Source of the DNA: Pseudomonas thermotolerans DSM 14292
Lineage (GTDB): Bacteria; Pseudomonadota; Gammaproteobacteria; Pseudomonadales; Pseudomonadaceae
Reading direction: 5' to 3'
Length of the DNA: 64,000 nt
Assembly (NCBI RefSeq): GCF_000364625.1
Contig: NZ_KB822616.1
Span: 20,059-84,058, forward strand
In this document: one piece after another, positions 50,168 through 64,000 of the stretch
Position numbering within the stretch: position 1 is the stretch's first letter
How the letters are laid out: every line of letters begins with the position of its first letter
Notes under the pieces: model-generated
Databases searched by the model: none
Seen by the model: only the letters and a program-made list of their open reading frames with translations
Told to the model about the DNA's origin: nothing
Made by a program: the position numbers and the translations under genes

Positions 50168-52059
50168 CAGGCGCTCTGCTCCAGTTGGCGGACGGCGCCG
50201 CGTTTCTTCAGATGGATCAGCAGCAGGGAGATCGCCGCCGGAGTCACCCCGGGGATGCGCGAGGCCTGGCCGAGGGTTTCCGGACGGTGCTGGCCGAGCT
50301 TGTGCTGAATCTCCTTGGACAGCCCGGAGATGGCCGCGTAGTCCAGGTCCGGGGGGAGACGGGTGTCCTCATGGGCGCGCAGGCGGGCGATCTCTTCCTG
50401 CTGGCGATCGATGTAGCCGGCGTACTTGGTCTTGATCTCCACCTGCTCGGCGACCTGGGGATCCGCGGCGCCCCCTCCGGTGACTTCGGCCAGACCGGCG
50501 TAGTCGATCTCCGGCCGGCTGAGCAGGGCCAGCAGGTTGTACTCATGGTTCAGCGGCGTGCCGAAACGCGCGGCAATGGCCTCGCCCTGCGGGGTGTTGG
50601 GACGCACCCAGGTGCTCTTCAGGCGCTGTTCCTCGCGCTCGATGGCTTCGCGCTTGCGGCAGAAGGCTTCCCAACGGGCGTCGTCCACCAGGCCCAGCTC
50701 GCGGCCCTTCTCGGTGAGGCGCAGGTCGGCGTTGTCCTCGCGGAGGATCAGCCGGTACTCGGCGCGGGAGGTGAACATGCGGTAGGGCTCCTGGGTGCCC
50801 AGGGTGATCAGGTCGTCCACCAGAACGCCGATGTAGGCCTCGTCGCGGCGCGGGCACCAGGGCTCGCGGCCCATGGCGCGCAGGGCGGCGTTGGCACCGG
50901 CGAGCAGGCCCTGGGCACCGGCTTCCTCGTAGCCGGTGGTGCCGTTGATCTGCCCGGCGAAGAACAGGCCGGCGATCACCTTGGTCTCCAGGCTGGTCTT
51001 CAGATCCCGCGGATCGAAGAAGTCGTACTCGATGGCGTAGCCCGGCCGCACTATGTGGGCGTTCTCCATGCCGCGGATGGAGCGGACGATCTGCAGCTGC
51101 ACATCAAAGGGCAGCGAGGTGGAGATGCCGTTGGGGTAAAGCTCGTTGGTGCTCAGGCCCTCGGGCTCAATGAACACCTGGTGACTGTCCTTGTCGGCGA
51201 AGCGATGGATCTTGTCCTCGATGGACGGGCAGTAGCGCGGGCCGATGCCCTCGATCACCCCGGAGTACATGGGCGAGCGGTCCAGGTTGCTGGCGATGAT
51301 CTCGTGGGTGCGGGCATTGGTGTGGGTGATCCAACAGCTCACCTGGCGTGGGTGCTCGTCCCGGGAACCGAGGAAAGACATCACCGGGGTCGGAGTGTCG
51401 CCGGGCTGTTCGGTCATCACCGAAAAGTCCACGGTACGGCCGTCGATGCGCGGCGGGGTGCCGGTCTTCAGGCGGCCGACGCGCAGCGGCAGCTCACGCA
51501 GGCGTTGAGCCAGGGCGATGGCCGGCGGATCCCCGGCACGCCCGCCGGAGTAGTTCTGCAGGCCGATGTGGATAAGTCCGCCGAGGAAGGTCCCGGCAGT
51601 GAGCACCACGGAAGTGGCGTAAAAGCGCAGCCCCATCTGGGTCACCGCGCCCTTGACCTCGCCGTTCTCGACGATCAGGTCATCGCAGGCCTGCTGGAAT
51701 ATCCACAGGTTCGGTTGGTTTTCCAGGAGTTGGCGGATCGCCGCCTTGTACAGCACCCGGTCGGCCTGGGCACGGGTGGCGCGCACCGCTGGGCCCTTGC
51801 GGCTGTTGAGGATGCGGAACTGGATGCCGCCGCGGTCGGTGGCGTGAGCCATGGCGCCGCCGAGGGCGTCGATCTCCTTCACCAGATGGCTCTTGCCGAT
51901 GCCGCCGATGGCCGGGTTGCAGCTCATCTGACCGAGGGTTTCCACGTTATGGGTCAGCAGCAGGGTCTTCACGCCCATGCGTGCTGCAGCGAGCGCGGCC
52001 TCGGTGCCGGCATGGCCTCCGCCGATCACGATCACATCAAAACGGGAAGGGTAATCCAC
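50167..52059 (-). CDS. mnmG: tRNA uridine-5-carboxymethylaminomethyl(34) synthesis enzyme MnmG
   Basis: 630 residues from the GTG at 52059 ([29 protein letters not shown]) with GAGG six bases upstream; the frame is open further upstream, but that part is the AT-rich intergenic region. The GGGHAG FAD motif, [35 protein letters not shown] and [12 protein letters not shown] are all canonical, as are [24 protein letters not shown] and [21 protein letters not shown]. With MnmE, encoded upstream, it modifies the wobble uridine of several tRNAs. Confidence 0.96.
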   Translation of the reverse strand: MDYPSRFDVIVIGGGHAGTEAALAAARMGVKTLLLTHNVETLGQMSCNPAIGGIGKSHLVKEIDALGGAMAHATDRGGIQFRILNSRKGPAVRATRAQADRVLYKAAIRQLLENQPNLWIFQQACDDLIVENGEVKGAVTQMGLRFYATSVVLTAGTFLGGLIHIGLQNYSGGRAGDPPAIALAQRLRELPLRVGRLKTGTPPRIDGRTVDFSVMTEQPGDTPTPVMSFLGSRDEHPRQVSCWITHTNARTHEIIASNLDRSPMYSGVIEGIGPRYCPSIEDKIHRFADKDSHQVFIEPEGLSTNELYPNGISTSLPFDVQLQIVRSIRGMENAHIVRPGYAIEYDFFDPRDLKTSLETKVIAGLFFAGQINGTTGYEEAGAQGLLAGANAALRAMGREPWCPRRDEAYIGVLVDDLITLGTQEPYRMFTSRAEYRLILREDNADLRLTEKGRELGLVDDARWEAFCRKREAIEREEQRLKSTWVRPNTPQGEAIAARFGTPLNHEYNLLALLSRPEIDYAGLAEVTGGGAADPQVAEQVEIKTKYAGYIDRQQEEIARLRAHEDTRLPPDLDYAAISGLSKEIQHKLGQHRPETLGQASRIPGVTPAAISLLLIHLKKRGAVRQLEQSA

Positions 52060-52567
52060 ACGCACCTCGTGCCTGTTCGGAAATGAAGAAGGGGGGGAGG
52101 GCGGCAAGTATAGGGACTTCCCCACTTCTAATGAAGCCTTCTGCACAAAAAATAGACAATCCTGCGGATTGCAGGCAGGCGGCAGGATAAAAACGAATAA
52201 AAAGACAGAATTTTTATAGAGCTTGGTTTTTATGTTTATGTATAGGGAATCCCGTTTCTGTGGATAACACTCCATATCCCTTGCGCGGCAAGCTTTTCGT
52301 CGCGGTATAAGTCTGTGTTCTGGCTGGCATTATCCCGGTATCAAGCTGGGTGAGGGCTGTGGAGCAATGGCACCGTTATCCACAGGGGAGTTGTCCTGAG
52401 GCTTTTCCTCCGGGTTATGGGCAGGGTTCAGGGCAGGTTGTCCACAGGGTTCAGGAAGGCGCGCGGCAGCTGTGGATGAGCACGGATGCGTGTCGGCGGG
52501 TAGTGATCGGCATGCGAAAGCCAATCGGCCCGGCAGCGCCTGAAAGCCCTGCCGGCGGGTGCAGGGT
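52060..52567. other. Intergenic region with DnaA-box cluster (possible second origin-like segment)
   Basis: 508 bp between mnmG and mnmE. An AT-rich stretch (52186-52250) is followed by DnaA boxes: perfect TTATCCACA on the - strand at 52259-52267 and on the + strand at 52376-52384, plus 8/9 matches at 52438-52446 (TTGTCCACA) and, on the - strand, 52471-52479 (TCATCCACA). A plausible mnmG -10 TATACT lies on the - strand at 52112-52107. This repeats the AT-tract plus DnaA-box design of the main origin 4.4 kb away. Whether it initiates, titrates DnaA, or regulates mnmG/mnmE is not shown. Confidence 0.6.
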
Positions 52568-53935
52568 CTACTTGCCGATGCAGAAGCTGGAGAAGATCCG
52601 TCCCAGCAGGTCGTCGGAACTGAAGGCGCCGGTGATCTCGCCGAGGGCCTTCTGGGCCTGGCGCAGGTCCTCGGCGAGCAGTTCGCCGGCACCGGCCTGG
52701 GTCAACTGGGCATGGCCGTGGTCGAGGTGGGCCTGCGCCTGGCGCAGCGCCTCCAGGTGCCGGCGGCGGGCGCTGAAGCCGCTTTCCGCGGTCTGCTGAT
52801 AGCCCATGCAGGCCTTCAGGTGCTCGCGTAGCAGCTCGAGACCTGCCAGGGACCTGGCCGATAAGCTGAGGGTGACGTGGCCGTCGGCGCTGGTCTCGAT
52901 TTCCACCGGCTCGCCGGACAGGTCGGCCTTGTTGCGGATCAGGGTGACCCGCGCCGGATCGGGGCGGCGGTCGAGGAATTCCGGCCAGAGGGCGAAGGGA
53001 TCGGCGGCCTCGGGGGAGGTGGAGTCCACCACCAGCAGTACCCGGTCGGCCTCTTCGATGGCCTTGAGGGCGCGCTCCACACCGATGCGTTCAACCTGGT
53101 CGTCGGTGGCGCGCAGCCCGGCGGTATCCACTACGTGCAGTGGCATGCCGTCGATGTGGATATGTTCGCGCAACACGTCGCGGGTGGTACCGGCGATGTC
53201 GGTGACGATCGCCGCCTCACGTCCGGCCAGGGCATTGAGCAGGCTGGATTTGCCGGCGTTCGGCCGGCCGGCGATCACCACTGTCATGCCGTCGCGCAGC
53301 AGGGCGCCCTGACCGGCCTCGTGCAGCACCTCGGCGAGGTAGCGGCGCACCTCCTCCAGTTGACCGAGCACCTGGCCGTCGGCGAGGAAGTCGATCTCCT
53401 CCTCGGGAAAGTCGATGGCCGCCTCCACGTGGATGCGCAGGGCGATGAGCTTCTCGGTGAGCGTGTGGACGCGCCGCGAGAACTCGCCCTGCAGGGAGCG
53501 CAGGGCGTTGCGCGCGGCCTGTTCCGAGCTGGCCTCGATGAGGTCGGCGATGGCTTCGGCTTGGGCCAGGTCGAGCTTGTCGTTGAGGAAGGCGCGCTCA
53601 CTGAACTCGCCGGGACGGGCCTGGCGGGCGCCCAGCTCCAGGCAGCGGCGCAGTAGCATGTCGAGCACCACCGGACCGCCGTGGCCCTGCAGTTCCAGGA
53701 CGTCCTCGCCGGTAAAGGAGTGCGGGCCGGGGAAGAACAGCAGGATACCCTCGTCGATCACCTCGCCGTCATCGCCGTACCAGGGACCATAGTGGGCGTG
53801 CCGCGGTTTGGGTTCTAGGCCACTCAGGGTAATGGCGATGGCCCGCGCACGCGGGCCGGAGACCCGCACGATTCCCACGCCACCGCGGCCTTGGGCGGTG
53901 GCGACGGCGGCGATGGTGTCGCGGATGGTGTTCAT
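52568..53935 (-). CDS. mnmE: tRNA modification GTPase MnmE
   Basis: 455 residues from ATG 53935 ([27 protein letters not shown]), with GGAGAG eight bases upstream. The N-terminal tetrahydrofolate domain, a helical domain ([25 protein letters not shown]) and the inserted G domain are all present. The G domain has [32 protein letters not shown] and RNKADL. The C-terminal FCIGK supplies the catalytic Cys. It acts with MnmG. Confidence 0.97.
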   Translation of the reverse strand: MNTIRDTIAAVATAQGRGGVGIVRVSGPRARAIAITLSGLEPKPRHAHYGPWYGDDGEVIDEGILLFFPGPHSFTGEDVLELQGHGGPVVLDMLLRRCLELGARQARPGEFSERAFLNDKLDLAQAEAIADLIEASSEQAARNALRSLQGEFSRRVHTLTEKLIALRIHVEAAIDFPEEEIDFLADGQVLGQLEEVRRYLAEVLHEAGQGALLRDGMTVVIAGRPNAGKSSLLNALAGREAAIVTDIAGTTRDVLREHIHIDGMPLHVVDTAGLRATDDQVERIGVERALKAIEEADRVLLVVDSTSPEAADPFALWPEFLDRRPDPARVTLIRNKADLSGEPVEIETSADGHVTLSLSARSLAGLELLREHLKACMGYQQTAESGFSARRRHLEALRQAQAHLDHGHAQLTQAGAGELLAEDLRQAQKALGEITGAFSSDDLLGRIFSSFCIGK

Positions 53936-53954
53936 GGCAGTTCTCTCCACATAG

Positions 53955-53977
53955 CAAAACGCCCCACGAGGGGGCGT
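53955..53977 (-). terminator. Intrinsic terminator downstream of yidC
   Basis: On the - strand the stem ACGCCCC / GGGGCGT with a five-base loop is followed by TTTTGC. It sits 34 bp past the yidC stop and just before mnmE. Confidence 0.65.
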
Positions 53978-54010
53978 CTGCGTTCAGGTCCGTGGGGCGC
54001 CGAAGGCCGG

Positions 54011-55684
54011 TCAGGCCGGCTTGGCTGCCGCCTCGAGCTTGCGGGTAATGTACCACTGCTGGCCGATGGACAGGATGTTGTTGACCACCCAGTAGAGCAC
54101 CAGACCGGCCGGGAACCACAGGAAGAAGAAGGTGAAGATGATCGGCATCAGCTTCATTACTCGGGCCTGCATGGGATCCGGTGGAGTCGGGTTGAGCTGC
54201 TGCTGGATGAACATGGTGGCGCCCATGATGATCGGCAGCAGGAAGTAGGGGTCCTTGATCGACAGGTCGGTGATCCACAGCAGCCAGGGCGCCTGGCGCA
54301 TCTCCACGCTTTCCAGCAGCACCCAGTAGAGGGCGAGGAACACCGGCATCTGCACCAGGATCGGCAGACAGCCACCCAGCGGGTTGATCTTCTCCTTCTT
54401 GTACAGCTCCATCATCGCCTGGGACATCTTCTGACGATCGTCGCCGTACTGCTCCTTGAGGGCCTGCAGCTTCGGCGACACCGCGCGCATGCGCGCCATG
54501 GACTTGTAGCTGGCGGCCGACAGCGGGAAGAAGGCCAGCTTGATGATGATGGTCAGGACGATGATCGACCAGCCCCAGTTGCCGAGCAGACTGTGGATAT
54601 GTTCCAGCAGCCAGAAGATCGGCTGGGCGATGAACCACAGGAAGCCGTAGTCGACGGTCAGCTCCAGGCCGGGAGAAAGGGCCTTGAGGTCCTTCTGGAT
54701 CTTCGGCCCGGCGTACAGGGTGGCGCCGGTTTCCGCCTGGCTGCCCGGGGCGACGCTGAGAGTCGGGCCGGTGAAGCCGATGATGTAGTTGCCCTGGCCG
54801 TCCTTGCGGGTCTGTACGCTGTGGTTCTCGTTCTTGGCCGGGATCCAGGCCGTGACGAAATAGTGCTGCAGCCAGGCCACCCAGCCACCCTGCACGGTCT
54901 CCTTGAGGCTCTGCTTGTCCATGTCCTTCATGGACACCTTCTTGTAGGGCTCGTCCGGGGTCCACAGGGCGGCGCCTAGGTAGGTGGCGGTGCCGGTGGC
55001 GGTGGTCGACGAGGGATCGCCGCTGGCGTCGCGCTTGAGCTGGGCGAACAGGTTGCCGTTCCAGGGTTGCTCGCTCTGGTTGTCGATGCGGTAGCTGACT
55101 GCGAAGTCGTAGTGGCCGCGCGCGAAGCTGAAGCGCTTGATGTAGTTGACGCCGTTCTCGCTGAAGGTTAGCTCCACCACCAGGTGTTCCTGGCCGTCGG
55201 CCAGCTGGTATTCCTGCTGGGCGCTGGCGTACAGCGGACGACCCACCGGGCGGGCGTCCGGGCCGTTGCGGCCGGTCAGACCGCTCTGCGCCAAGTAGAG
55301 GCGCTCGTTGCCGTTGTCGAACAGCTGGAAGGGCACGTCCGGGCGATCCTGACGGCGCGGATACTTGGGCAGGTGCAACTGCACCACGTCGCCGCCGCGC
55401 GGATCGATAGCCAGTTCGAGGACGTCGGTCTTCACGCGGATCAGCTGGTGGCTAGCTGGGGCGCTGGGCGCGGTGGCCAGGCTGACGTCGGCCTCGCCCT
55501 GGGCAGTGGGCACGTCGGCATCGTTCTGCGCCGCCGAGGAGCCCTCCGGCAGGGACGGCATGCTGGCATTGGCGGTGCTGGAAGGCGGCAGGGCAGCCTG
55601 TCCGTAGTCCTGGTTCCACTGTAGAACGATCAGGTAGGACACGATTGCCAGGGCGACGATCAGGATCGAGCGTTTGATATCCAT
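54011..55684 (-). CDS. yidC: Membrane protein insertase YidC
   Basis: 557 residues from ATG 55684 (MDIKRSILIVALAIVSYLIVLQWNQDYG). After one transmembrane helix comes a large periplasmic beta domain (about 60-340). The conserved five-helix core follows, with NWGWSIIVLTIIIKLAFFPLSAASYKSMARMRAVSPKLQALKEQYGDDRQKM, including the hydrophilic-groove Arg, and NPLGGCLPILVQMPVFLALYWVLLESVEMRQAPW. It inserts proteins, including ATP synthase c subunits, into the inner membrane. It begins 2 bp after yidD. Confidence 0.96.
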   Translation of the reverse strand: MDIKRSILIVALAIVSYLIVLQWNQDYGQAALPPSSTANASMPSLPEGSSAAQNDADVPTAQGEADVSLATAPSAPASHQLIRVKTDVLELAIDPRGGDVVQLHLPKYPRRQDRPDVPFQLFDNGNERLYLAQSGLTGRNGPDARPVGRPLYASAQQEYQLADGQEHLVVELTFSENGVNYIKRFSFARGHYDFAVSYRIDNQSEQPWNGNLFAQLKRDASGDPSSTTATGTATYLGAALWTPDEPYKKVSMKDMDKQSLKETVQGGWVAWLQHYFVTAWIPAKNENHSVQTRKDGQGNYIIGFTGPTLSVAPGSQAETGATLYAGPKIQKDLKALSPGLELTVDYGFLWFIAQPIFWLLEHIHSLLGNWGWSIIVLTIIIKLAFFPLSAASYKSMARMRAVSPKLQALKEQYGDDRQKMSQAMMELYKKEKINPLGGCLPILVQMPVFLALYWVLLESVEMRQAPWLLWITDLSIKDPYFLLPIIMGATMFIQQQLNPTPPDPMQARVMKLMPIIFTFFFLWFPAGLVLYWVVNNILSIGQQWYITRKLEAAAKPA

Positions 55685-55686
55685 GA

Positions 55687-55935
55687 TTACTCGGCCATCG
55701 AATTGGATCGGGTTGTTGTAGATGCGGGAGGCACTGGATCGTATCCCCCAGGGTGCCAAGGGTGGCAGCGGGCGAGCCGGCGCAGGGTCAGCCAGCCGCC
55801 GCGCAGAAGACCATGCTGGTCGATGGCCTCGTAGGCGTAGCAGGAGCAGCTGGGATAGAAACGGCAATGGCGGCCCATCATCGGACTGATGGCATAGCGA
55901 TAGAACTGGATCGGGATGAGCGCCAGTTTACGCAT
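55687..55935 (-). CDS. yidD: Membrane protein insertion efficiency factor YidD
   Basis: 82 residues from ATG 55935 ([21 protein letters not shown]). The motif [39 protein letters not shown] is the YidD signature with its cluster of cysteines. It overlaps the end of rnpA by 8 bp and is followed 2 bp later by yidC, the standard rpmH-rnpA-yidD-yidC order. Confidence 0.93.
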   Translation of the reverse strand: MRKLALIPIQFYRYAISPMMGRHCRFYPSCSCYAYEAIDQHGLLRGGWLTLRRLARCHPWHPGGYDPVPPASTTTRSNSMAE

Positions 55936-56332
55936 GGGAGCCTTCGCCCTTGCCGGCCGGAGGTGGGGACTCCGCGGCCTGCCTGCTTCTCGCCAGACGC
56001 TTCCAGAGCTTGCCGAAGTGTTCGGCGAGCTCTGCGTTGGTCTGCTCGGCAATCCCCTTGCGGGCCACCACCACTATGTCCCAGCCGGCCAGGATGGCCT
56101 GGTTGAGGCGGAACGAGTTGCGGATGACGCGCTTGAGTCGATTGCGCTCGACCGAGAGCTTGACGCTCTTCTTGCCGATGACCAGCCCCAGGCGGGGATG
56201 GTCCAGTTCGTTCTGACGGGCGAGAAGCAGGACGTTCTTGCCGGGAACCTTGGCGCTGGGAGAGTCGAAGACCGCTTTGAACTGTCGAGGTGTCAGCAGG
56301 CGCTTTTCTCGACCGAAGCCTTGACTCACCAC
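55928..56332 (-). CDS. rnpA: Ribonuclease P protein component
   Basis: 134 residues from a GTG at 56332; a second GTG codon at 56329 is an equally possible start. [18 protein letters not shown] is the N-terminal block, and [16 protein letters not shown] is the RNR motif that binds RNase [18 protein letters not shown] is also conserved. The Pro/Gly-rich C-terminal tail is typical of pseudomonads. It lies 13 bp after rpmH. Confidence 0.93.
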   Translation of the reverse strand: MVSQGFGREKRLLTPRQFKAVFDSPSAKVPGKNVLLLARQNELDHPRLGLVIGKKSVKLSVERNRLKRVIRNSFRLNQAILAGWDIVVVARKGIAEQTNAELAEHFGKLWKRLARSRQAAESPPPAGKGEGSHA

Positions 56333-56345
56333 CGGGACTGCAGGA

Positions 56346-56986
<641 letters not shown>

Positions 56987-58486
56987 GTGTCAGTCGAGCT
57001 TTGGCAGCAGTGCATCGAGCTTCTTCGCGATGAGCTGCCGGCCCAGCAGTTCAATACCTGGATTCGTCCGCTGCAGGTCGAGGCAGCGAGCGATGAGCTG
57101 CGCGTCTATGCCCCCAACCGCTTCGTTCTCGACTGGGTCAACGAGAAGTACCTGGGCCGCCTGCTGGAGCTGCTCAACGAGCGCAGCCAGGGCCTCGCTC
57201 CGGCGTTGTCCCTGCTGATCGGCAGCAAGCGCAGCGCGGCGGCGCGGCGGGCCCCGGCGACCCCGGTGACGGCCCCTGCCCCTGCCCCGGCTCCGGCCGC
57301 AGTGGCGCCGGCGCCCTCCCCCGCGCCTGTCAGCCAGGTGGTGGACGGGGTGCCCATCGATGCCGCACGGGCCAATCCCGACCCCATGGCCGCGGTGAGC
57401 AGCGCCCCGGTGGCGTCGGCGATGCGCACCGAGCGTTCCGTGCAGGTGGAAGGCGCGCTCAAGCACACCAGCTACCTGAACCGCACCTTCACCTTCGAGA
57501 ACTTTGTCGAGGGCAAAAGCAACCAGTTAGCCCGTGCCGCGGCCTGGCAAGTGGCGGACAATCCCAAGCATGGCTACAACCCGTTGTTCCTCTATGGCGG
57601 CGTGGGCTTGGGCAAGACTCACCTGATGCACGCGGTGGGCAACCACCTGCTGAAGAAGAACCCCAACGCCAAGGTGGTCTACCTGCATTCCGAGCGCTTC
57701 GTGGCCGACATGGTCAAGGCGCTGCAGCTGAATGCCATCAACGAGTTCAAGCGCTTCTACCGTTCGGTGGACGCGCTGCTGATCGACGACATCCAGTTCT
57801 TCGCCAAGAAGGAGCGCTCCCAGGAGGAGTTCTTCCACACCTTCAACGCCCTGCTCGAGGGTGGCCAGCAGGTGATCCTCACCAGCGACCGCTACCCGAA
57901 GGAGATCGAGGGCCTCGAGGAGCGTCTCAAGTCGCGTTTCGGCTGGGGTCTGACCGTGGCGGTGGAACCGCCGGAGCTGGAGACCCGTGTGGCCATCCTG
58001 ATGAAGAAGGCCGAGCAGGCGAAGATCGAGCTGCCCCACGACGCCGCCTTCTTTATCGCCCAGCGCATCCGCTCCAACGTCCGCGAGCTGGAGGGCGCCC
58101 TGAAGCGGGTGATCGCCCACTCGCACTTCATGGGCCGCGACATCACCATCGAGCTGATCCGCGAATCCCTGAAGGACCTGCTGGCCCTGCAGGACAAGCT
58201 GGTGAGCATCGACAACATCCAGCGTACCGTGGCCGAGTACTACAAGATCAAGATCGCCGATCTGCTCTCCAAGCGCCGCTCGCGCTCCATCGCCCGGCCG
58301 CGCCAGGTAGCTATGGCGCTGTCCAAGGAACTGACCAATCACAGCCTCCCGGAAATCGGCGATGCTTTTGGCGGAAGAGACCACACCACAGTTCTGCATG
58401 CCTGCCGTAAGATTGCTGAACTGAGGGAGTCCGACGCGGACATCCGCGAGGATTACAAGAACCTGCTGCGCACCCTGACCACCTGA
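56987..58486 (+). CDS. dnaA: Chromosomal replication initiator protein DnaA
   Basis: 499 residues from the GTG at 56987 ([30 protein letters not shown]). Domain I is followed by a long Ala/Pro linker (about 80-150), then the AAA+ domain with Walker [10 protein letters not shown] (about 204-212) and [24 protein letters not shown]. The domain IV DnaA-box-binding helix-turn-helix is [19 protein letters not shown]. It unwinds oriC and loads DnaB. First gene of dnaA-dnaN-recF-gyrB. Confidence 0.98.
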   Translation: MSVELWQQCIELLRDELPAQQFNTWIRPLQVEAASDELRVYAPNRFVLDWVNEKYLGRLLELLNERSQGLAPALSLLIGSKRSAAARRAPATPVTAPAPAPAPAAVAPAPSPAPVSQVVDGVPIDAARANPDPMAAVSSAPVASAMRTERSVQVEGALKHTSYLNRTFTFENFVEGKSNQLARAAAWQVADNPKHGYNPLFLYGGVGLGKTHLMHAVGNHLLKKNPNAKVVYLHSERFVADMVKALQLNAINEFKRFYRSVDALLIDDIQFFAKKERSQEEFFHTFNALLEGGQQVILTSDRYPKEIEGLEERLKSRFGWGLTVAVEPPELETRVAILMKKAEQAKIELPHDAAFFIAQRIRSNVRELEGALKRVIAHSHFMGRDITIELIRESLKDLLALQDKLVSIDNIQRTVAEYYKIKIADLLSKRRSRSIARPRQVAMALSKELTNHSLPEIGDAFGGRDHTTVLHACRKIAELRESDADIREDYKNLLRTLTT

Positions 58487-58521
58487 CAAGCAGCCCGAAG
58501 AACGAGGCAAGGGACTAGACC

Positions 58522-59625
58522 ATGCATTTCACCATTCAACGCGAGGCTCTGTTGAAACCCCTGCAACTGGTCGCTGGCGTCGTCGAACGCCGCCAGACCT
58601 TGCCGGTGCTGTCCAACGTTCTGCTGGTGGTCGAAGGCCAGCAGCTGTCGCTGACCGGTACCGACCTAGAAGTGGAGCTGGTCGGCCGGGTGACTCTTGA
58701 GGAGCCGGCCGAGGCTGGTGAGATTACGGTGCCGGCGCGCAAACTGATGGACATCTGCAAGAGCCTGCCCAGCGACGCGCTGATCGACATCCGTACCGAT
58801 GACCAGAAACTGGTGGTCAAGGCCGGGCGCAGTCGCTTCACCCTGTCCACCCTGCCGGCCAACGATTTCCCCAGTGTCGAGGAGGGCCCTGGCTCGCTGA
58901 CCTTCAGCATCGCCCAGAGCAAGCTGCGCCGTCTGATCGACCGCACCAGCTTTGCCATGGCCCAGCAGGACGTGCGCTACTACCTGAACGGCATGCTCCT
59001 GGAAGTACAGAGCGGCCAACTGCGCGCCGTGGCCACCGACGGCCACCGCCTGGCGCTGTGCAACGTGGCCGCCGAGATCGAGCAGACCGAGCGCCACCAG
59101 GTGATCGTGCCGCGCAAGGGCATCCTGGAACTGGCCCGTCTGCTCACCGAGCAGGATGGCAGCGTCAGCGTGGTTCTCGGCCAGCACCATATCCGCGCCA
59201 CCACCGGCGAATTCACCTTCACCTCCAAGCTGGTGGACGGCAAGTTCCCCGACTACGAGCGGGTGCTGCCCCGTGGCGGCGACAAGCTGGTGGTCGGCGA
59301 TCGCCAGGCGCTGCGCGAGGCCTTCAGCCGCACTGCCATTCTCTCCAACGAGAAGTACCGCGGCATTCGCCTGCTGCTCTCCGCCGGCTTGCTGAAGATC
59401 CAGGCCAACAACCCCGAGCAGGAGGAGGCTGAAGAAGAAGTGGTGGTGGATTACAACGGCGGCTCCCTGGAGATCGGCTTCAACGTCAGCTACCTGCTCG
59501 ACGTGCTCGGCGTGATGAGCACCGACCAAGTACGCCTGACCATGTCCGACGCCAACAGCAGTGCGCTGATCCAGGAAGCGGACAACGACGACTCCTCCTA
59601 CGTCGTCATGCCCATGCGCCTGTAA
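58522..59625 (+). CDS. dnaN: DNA polymerase III beta subunit (sliding clamp)
   Basis: The 367-residue beta clamp, which starts [54 protein letters not shown] and [13 protein letters not shown] are conserved, and the C-terminal YVVMPMRL forms part of the peptide-binding pocket. Three topologically similar domains and the length fit the family. It begins 35 bp after dnaA. Confidence 0.98.
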   Translation: MHFTIQREALLKPLQLVAGVVERRQTLPVLSNVLLVVEGQQLSLTGTDLEVELVGRVTLEEPAEAGEITVPARKLMDICKSLPSDALIDIRTDDQKLVVKAGRSRFTLSTLPANDFPSVEEGPGSLTFSIAQSKLRRLIDRTSFAMAQQDVRYYLNGMLLEVQSGQLRAVATDGHRLALCNVAAEIEQTERHQVIVPRKGILELARLLTEQDGSVSVVLGQHHIRATTGEFTFTSKLVDGKFPDYERVLPRGGDKLVVGDRQALREAFSRTAILSNEKYRGIRLLLSAGLLKIQANNPEQEEAEEEVVVDYNGGSLEIGFNVSYLLDVLGVMSTDQVRLTMSDANSSALIQEADNDDSSYVVMPMRL

Positions 59626-59650
59626 CCGGGGCCGGTTACCTCCCCTCTCG

Positions 59651-63167
<3,517 letters not shown>

Positions 63168-63211
63168 GCCTGCTGTCGACGGGCAGGTTAATTGGCATGA
63201 TTTAACGAGTT

Positions 63212-63225
63212 ATTGTCATGACAAT
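63212..63225. repeat. Perfect 14-bp palindrome downstream of gyrB
   Basis: ATTGTCATGACAAT lies 45 bp after the gyrB stop and just before the terminator. No T tract follows, so it is not itself a terminator. Role unknown. Confidence 0.5.
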
Positions 63226-63236
63226 TTCTGTCACTA

Positions 63237-63260
63237 CCCCGGCCTAGCGCCGGGGTTTTT
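63237..63260 (+). terminator. Intrinsic terminator of the dnaA-dnaN-recF-gyrB group
   Basis: The stem CCCCGGC / GCCGGGG with the loop CTAGC is followed by TTTTT and then CTTTG. It is 70 bp after the gyrB stop. Confidence 0.88.
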
Positions 63261-63388
63261 CTTTGTAGATCAGGCTCTTAGGCATAGCCACACAACCACC
63301 CATAGGCGAGCTATGTAGTGAAGCTACAAGGAAGAGGCGAAAAATCTCGTTTTGGCGTGGACGAATTCTAGGAGATTCGGCGGGGCGG

Positions 63389-63766
63389 CTAGGTTCTGAA
63401 CGAAAAGTACTGCCGTAGGCACCGCAGCGTGCAAACCAGCGTGACCATTGCGGCAAAACTTCTTGCCAACTTGTCGTAGCGAGTGCCGATCCTGCGGCTC
63501 TCCTTCAGCCAGCCGAACATCCGCTCGATAATGTTGCGCTGTCGGTATTTCGGGCGGTCGAACAGCCTTGGTAGTCCCGGCTTGGGCTTGCGTTTCATGG
63601 TTCGCAGCGGAATCACAGGCTGCATCCGGTAACGGTCGCAGTACTGACGCAAGTGCTCGGCATCGTAGCCCTTGTCTGCCAACACATCGCAGAGCATATG
63701 AATCTTGGTGGTCAGGCCGCCTCGGCTACGTCCCAGCGCATGGTCTACCGGCTCTTCTGGCCCCCC
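63389..63766 (-). CDS. IS5-family transposase, C-terminal frame (orfB)
   Basis: Frame entered by -1 slippage at the A5G6 run. It reads [20 protein letters not shown], then [20 protein letters not shown] with the second catalytic Asp, and [27 protein letters not shown] with the catalytic Glu of the DDE triad. Complete to its stop at 63389. It is probably made only as a fusion with the upstream frame. Confidence 0.8.
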   Translation of the reverse strand, partial: GGPEEPVDHALGRSRGGLTTKIHMLCDVLADKGYDAEHLRQYCDRYRMQPVIPLRTMKRKPKPGLPRLFDRPKYRQRNIIERMFGWLKESRRIGTRYDKLARSFAAMVTLVCTLRCLRQYFSFRT

Positions 63767-64000
63767 TTTTTCCCGGCGCCAGAAGAGGCTCGGGTTGCTC
63801 GTACCGCTGTCGAGTCGATCATCCAGGTATCCAGATCAATCAGTCCTTCCTGATTCAATCGAATCTGCAAACGCTCAAGAACTTGGTCGAACGTACCGTC
63901 ATCCCGCCAGTCACGAAACCGTTGATACACCGTCGACCATGGGCCAAACCGCTCTGGCAGGTCACGCCAAGCTGCGCCTGAGCACAGGATCCAGAGGAGG
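63745..64000 (-). CDS. IS5-family transposase, N-terminal frame (orfA), cut by window edge
   Basis: Open through the right edge of the window. It reads [40 protein letters not shown], then [20 protein letters not shown] with the first catalytic Asp. It ends [11 protein letters not shown] at TAG 63747-63745. The run of five A and six G (63771-63761 on the - strand) just before the stop is a slippery sequence. A -1 shift there joins it to the catalytic remainder. Confidence 0.8.
   Translation of the reverse strand, partial: LLWILCSGAAWRDLPERFGPWSTVYQRFRDWRDDGTFDQVLERLQIRLNQEGLIDLDTWMIDSTAVRATRASSGAGKKGGQKSR

Larger units (their letters stand above)
63389..64000 (-). mobile_element. IS5-family insertion sequence, part (right side beyond the window)
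   Basis: It encodes a DDE transposase in two overlapping frames on the - strand, the layout of the IS427 group of IS5. The transposase start and one terminus are outside the window. The terminus downstream of the stop codon cannot be fixed without its partner repeat, so the given left limit is the transposase stop, not the IS end. It sits about 130 bp past the gyrB terminator. Confidence 0.8.

Overview
The window is GC-rich chromosomal DNA from a gammaproteobacterium of the Pseudomonadaceae (Pseudomonas or Azotobacter type). The evidence is the origin-proximal block: dnaA-dnaN-recF-gyrB on the + strand, and rpmH-rnpA-yidD-yidC-mnmE, mnmG-rsmG-parA-parB and atpIBEFHAGDC-glmU on the - strand, with DnaA boxes and parS sites in the expected places. 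Many accessory neighbours also look like loci I recall near the origin of P. aeruginosa (PA5508-PA5550). The exact species cannot be read from the sequence.

Layout. 1-900: 5' part of a globin-coupled sensor gene and a SUKH-fold protein. 911-6931: a six-gene Mrp/Mnh/Sha cation/proton antiporter operon with mnhA and mnhB fused. 7328-11911: a FadR-type regulator, an SDR oxidoreductase, a class III aminotransferase and a glutamine-synthetase-like ligase, arranged around a divergent control region with two copies of a GntR-type operator. 12033-14667: a thioesterase, a decayed Kef-type transporter, a DUF3301 protein, a small hypothetical and an alpha/beta hydrolase. 15056-16363: a KgtP-type C5-dicarboxylate permease behind a sigma-54 promoter. 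16455-20058: a zinc-starvation cluster (two CobW GTPases, a cysteine-rich secreted protein and zinc-independent FolE2) with a Zur box. 20112-23811: cardiolipin synthase and a Fur-controlled siderophore receptor. 23961-30960: a TAXI-type TRAP transporter (DUF1850 protein, fused permease, binding protein) followed by an NtrC-family response regulator and its sensor kinase. 31029-35246: a Cfa-like methyltransferase, a SulP transporter and an orphan SsuA-like binding protein. 35272-40434: glmS, glmR, the remains of a siderophore receptor/AraC regulator pair, a LysE exporter and glmU. 40548-63167: the ATP synthase, partition and replication block. 63389-end: part of an IS5-family element just downstream of gyrB.

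How the parts work together. The most interesting regulatory signal is that kgtP (15 kb) and the TAXI-TRAP operon (27.6 kb) share the same promoter design. Each has a near-consensus sigma-54 promoter preceded by two copies of a related GGCGG-rich element, spaced exactly 32 bp apart and centred about 85 and 120 bp upstream of the predicted start. The element reads the same way at both loci. The two-component system next to the TAXI operon resembles MifS/MifR, which in P. aeruginosa acts with RpoN on alpha-ketoglutarate uptake. I therefore infer one C5-dicarboxylate-type regulon that runs both an MFS permease and a TAXI transporter. Other self-contained circuits visible here are Zur over zigA/folE2, Fur over the TonB receptor, a FadR-type repressor over the aminotransferase/SDR divergon, GlmR over glmR-glmS, and DnaA over dnaA. 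The atp operon promoter is unusual because its -35/-10 spacer is a perfect G7-AA-C7 palindrome.

I saw no tRNA, rRNA or CRISPR array. All family assignments come from reading motifs and protein lengths; no database search was run.
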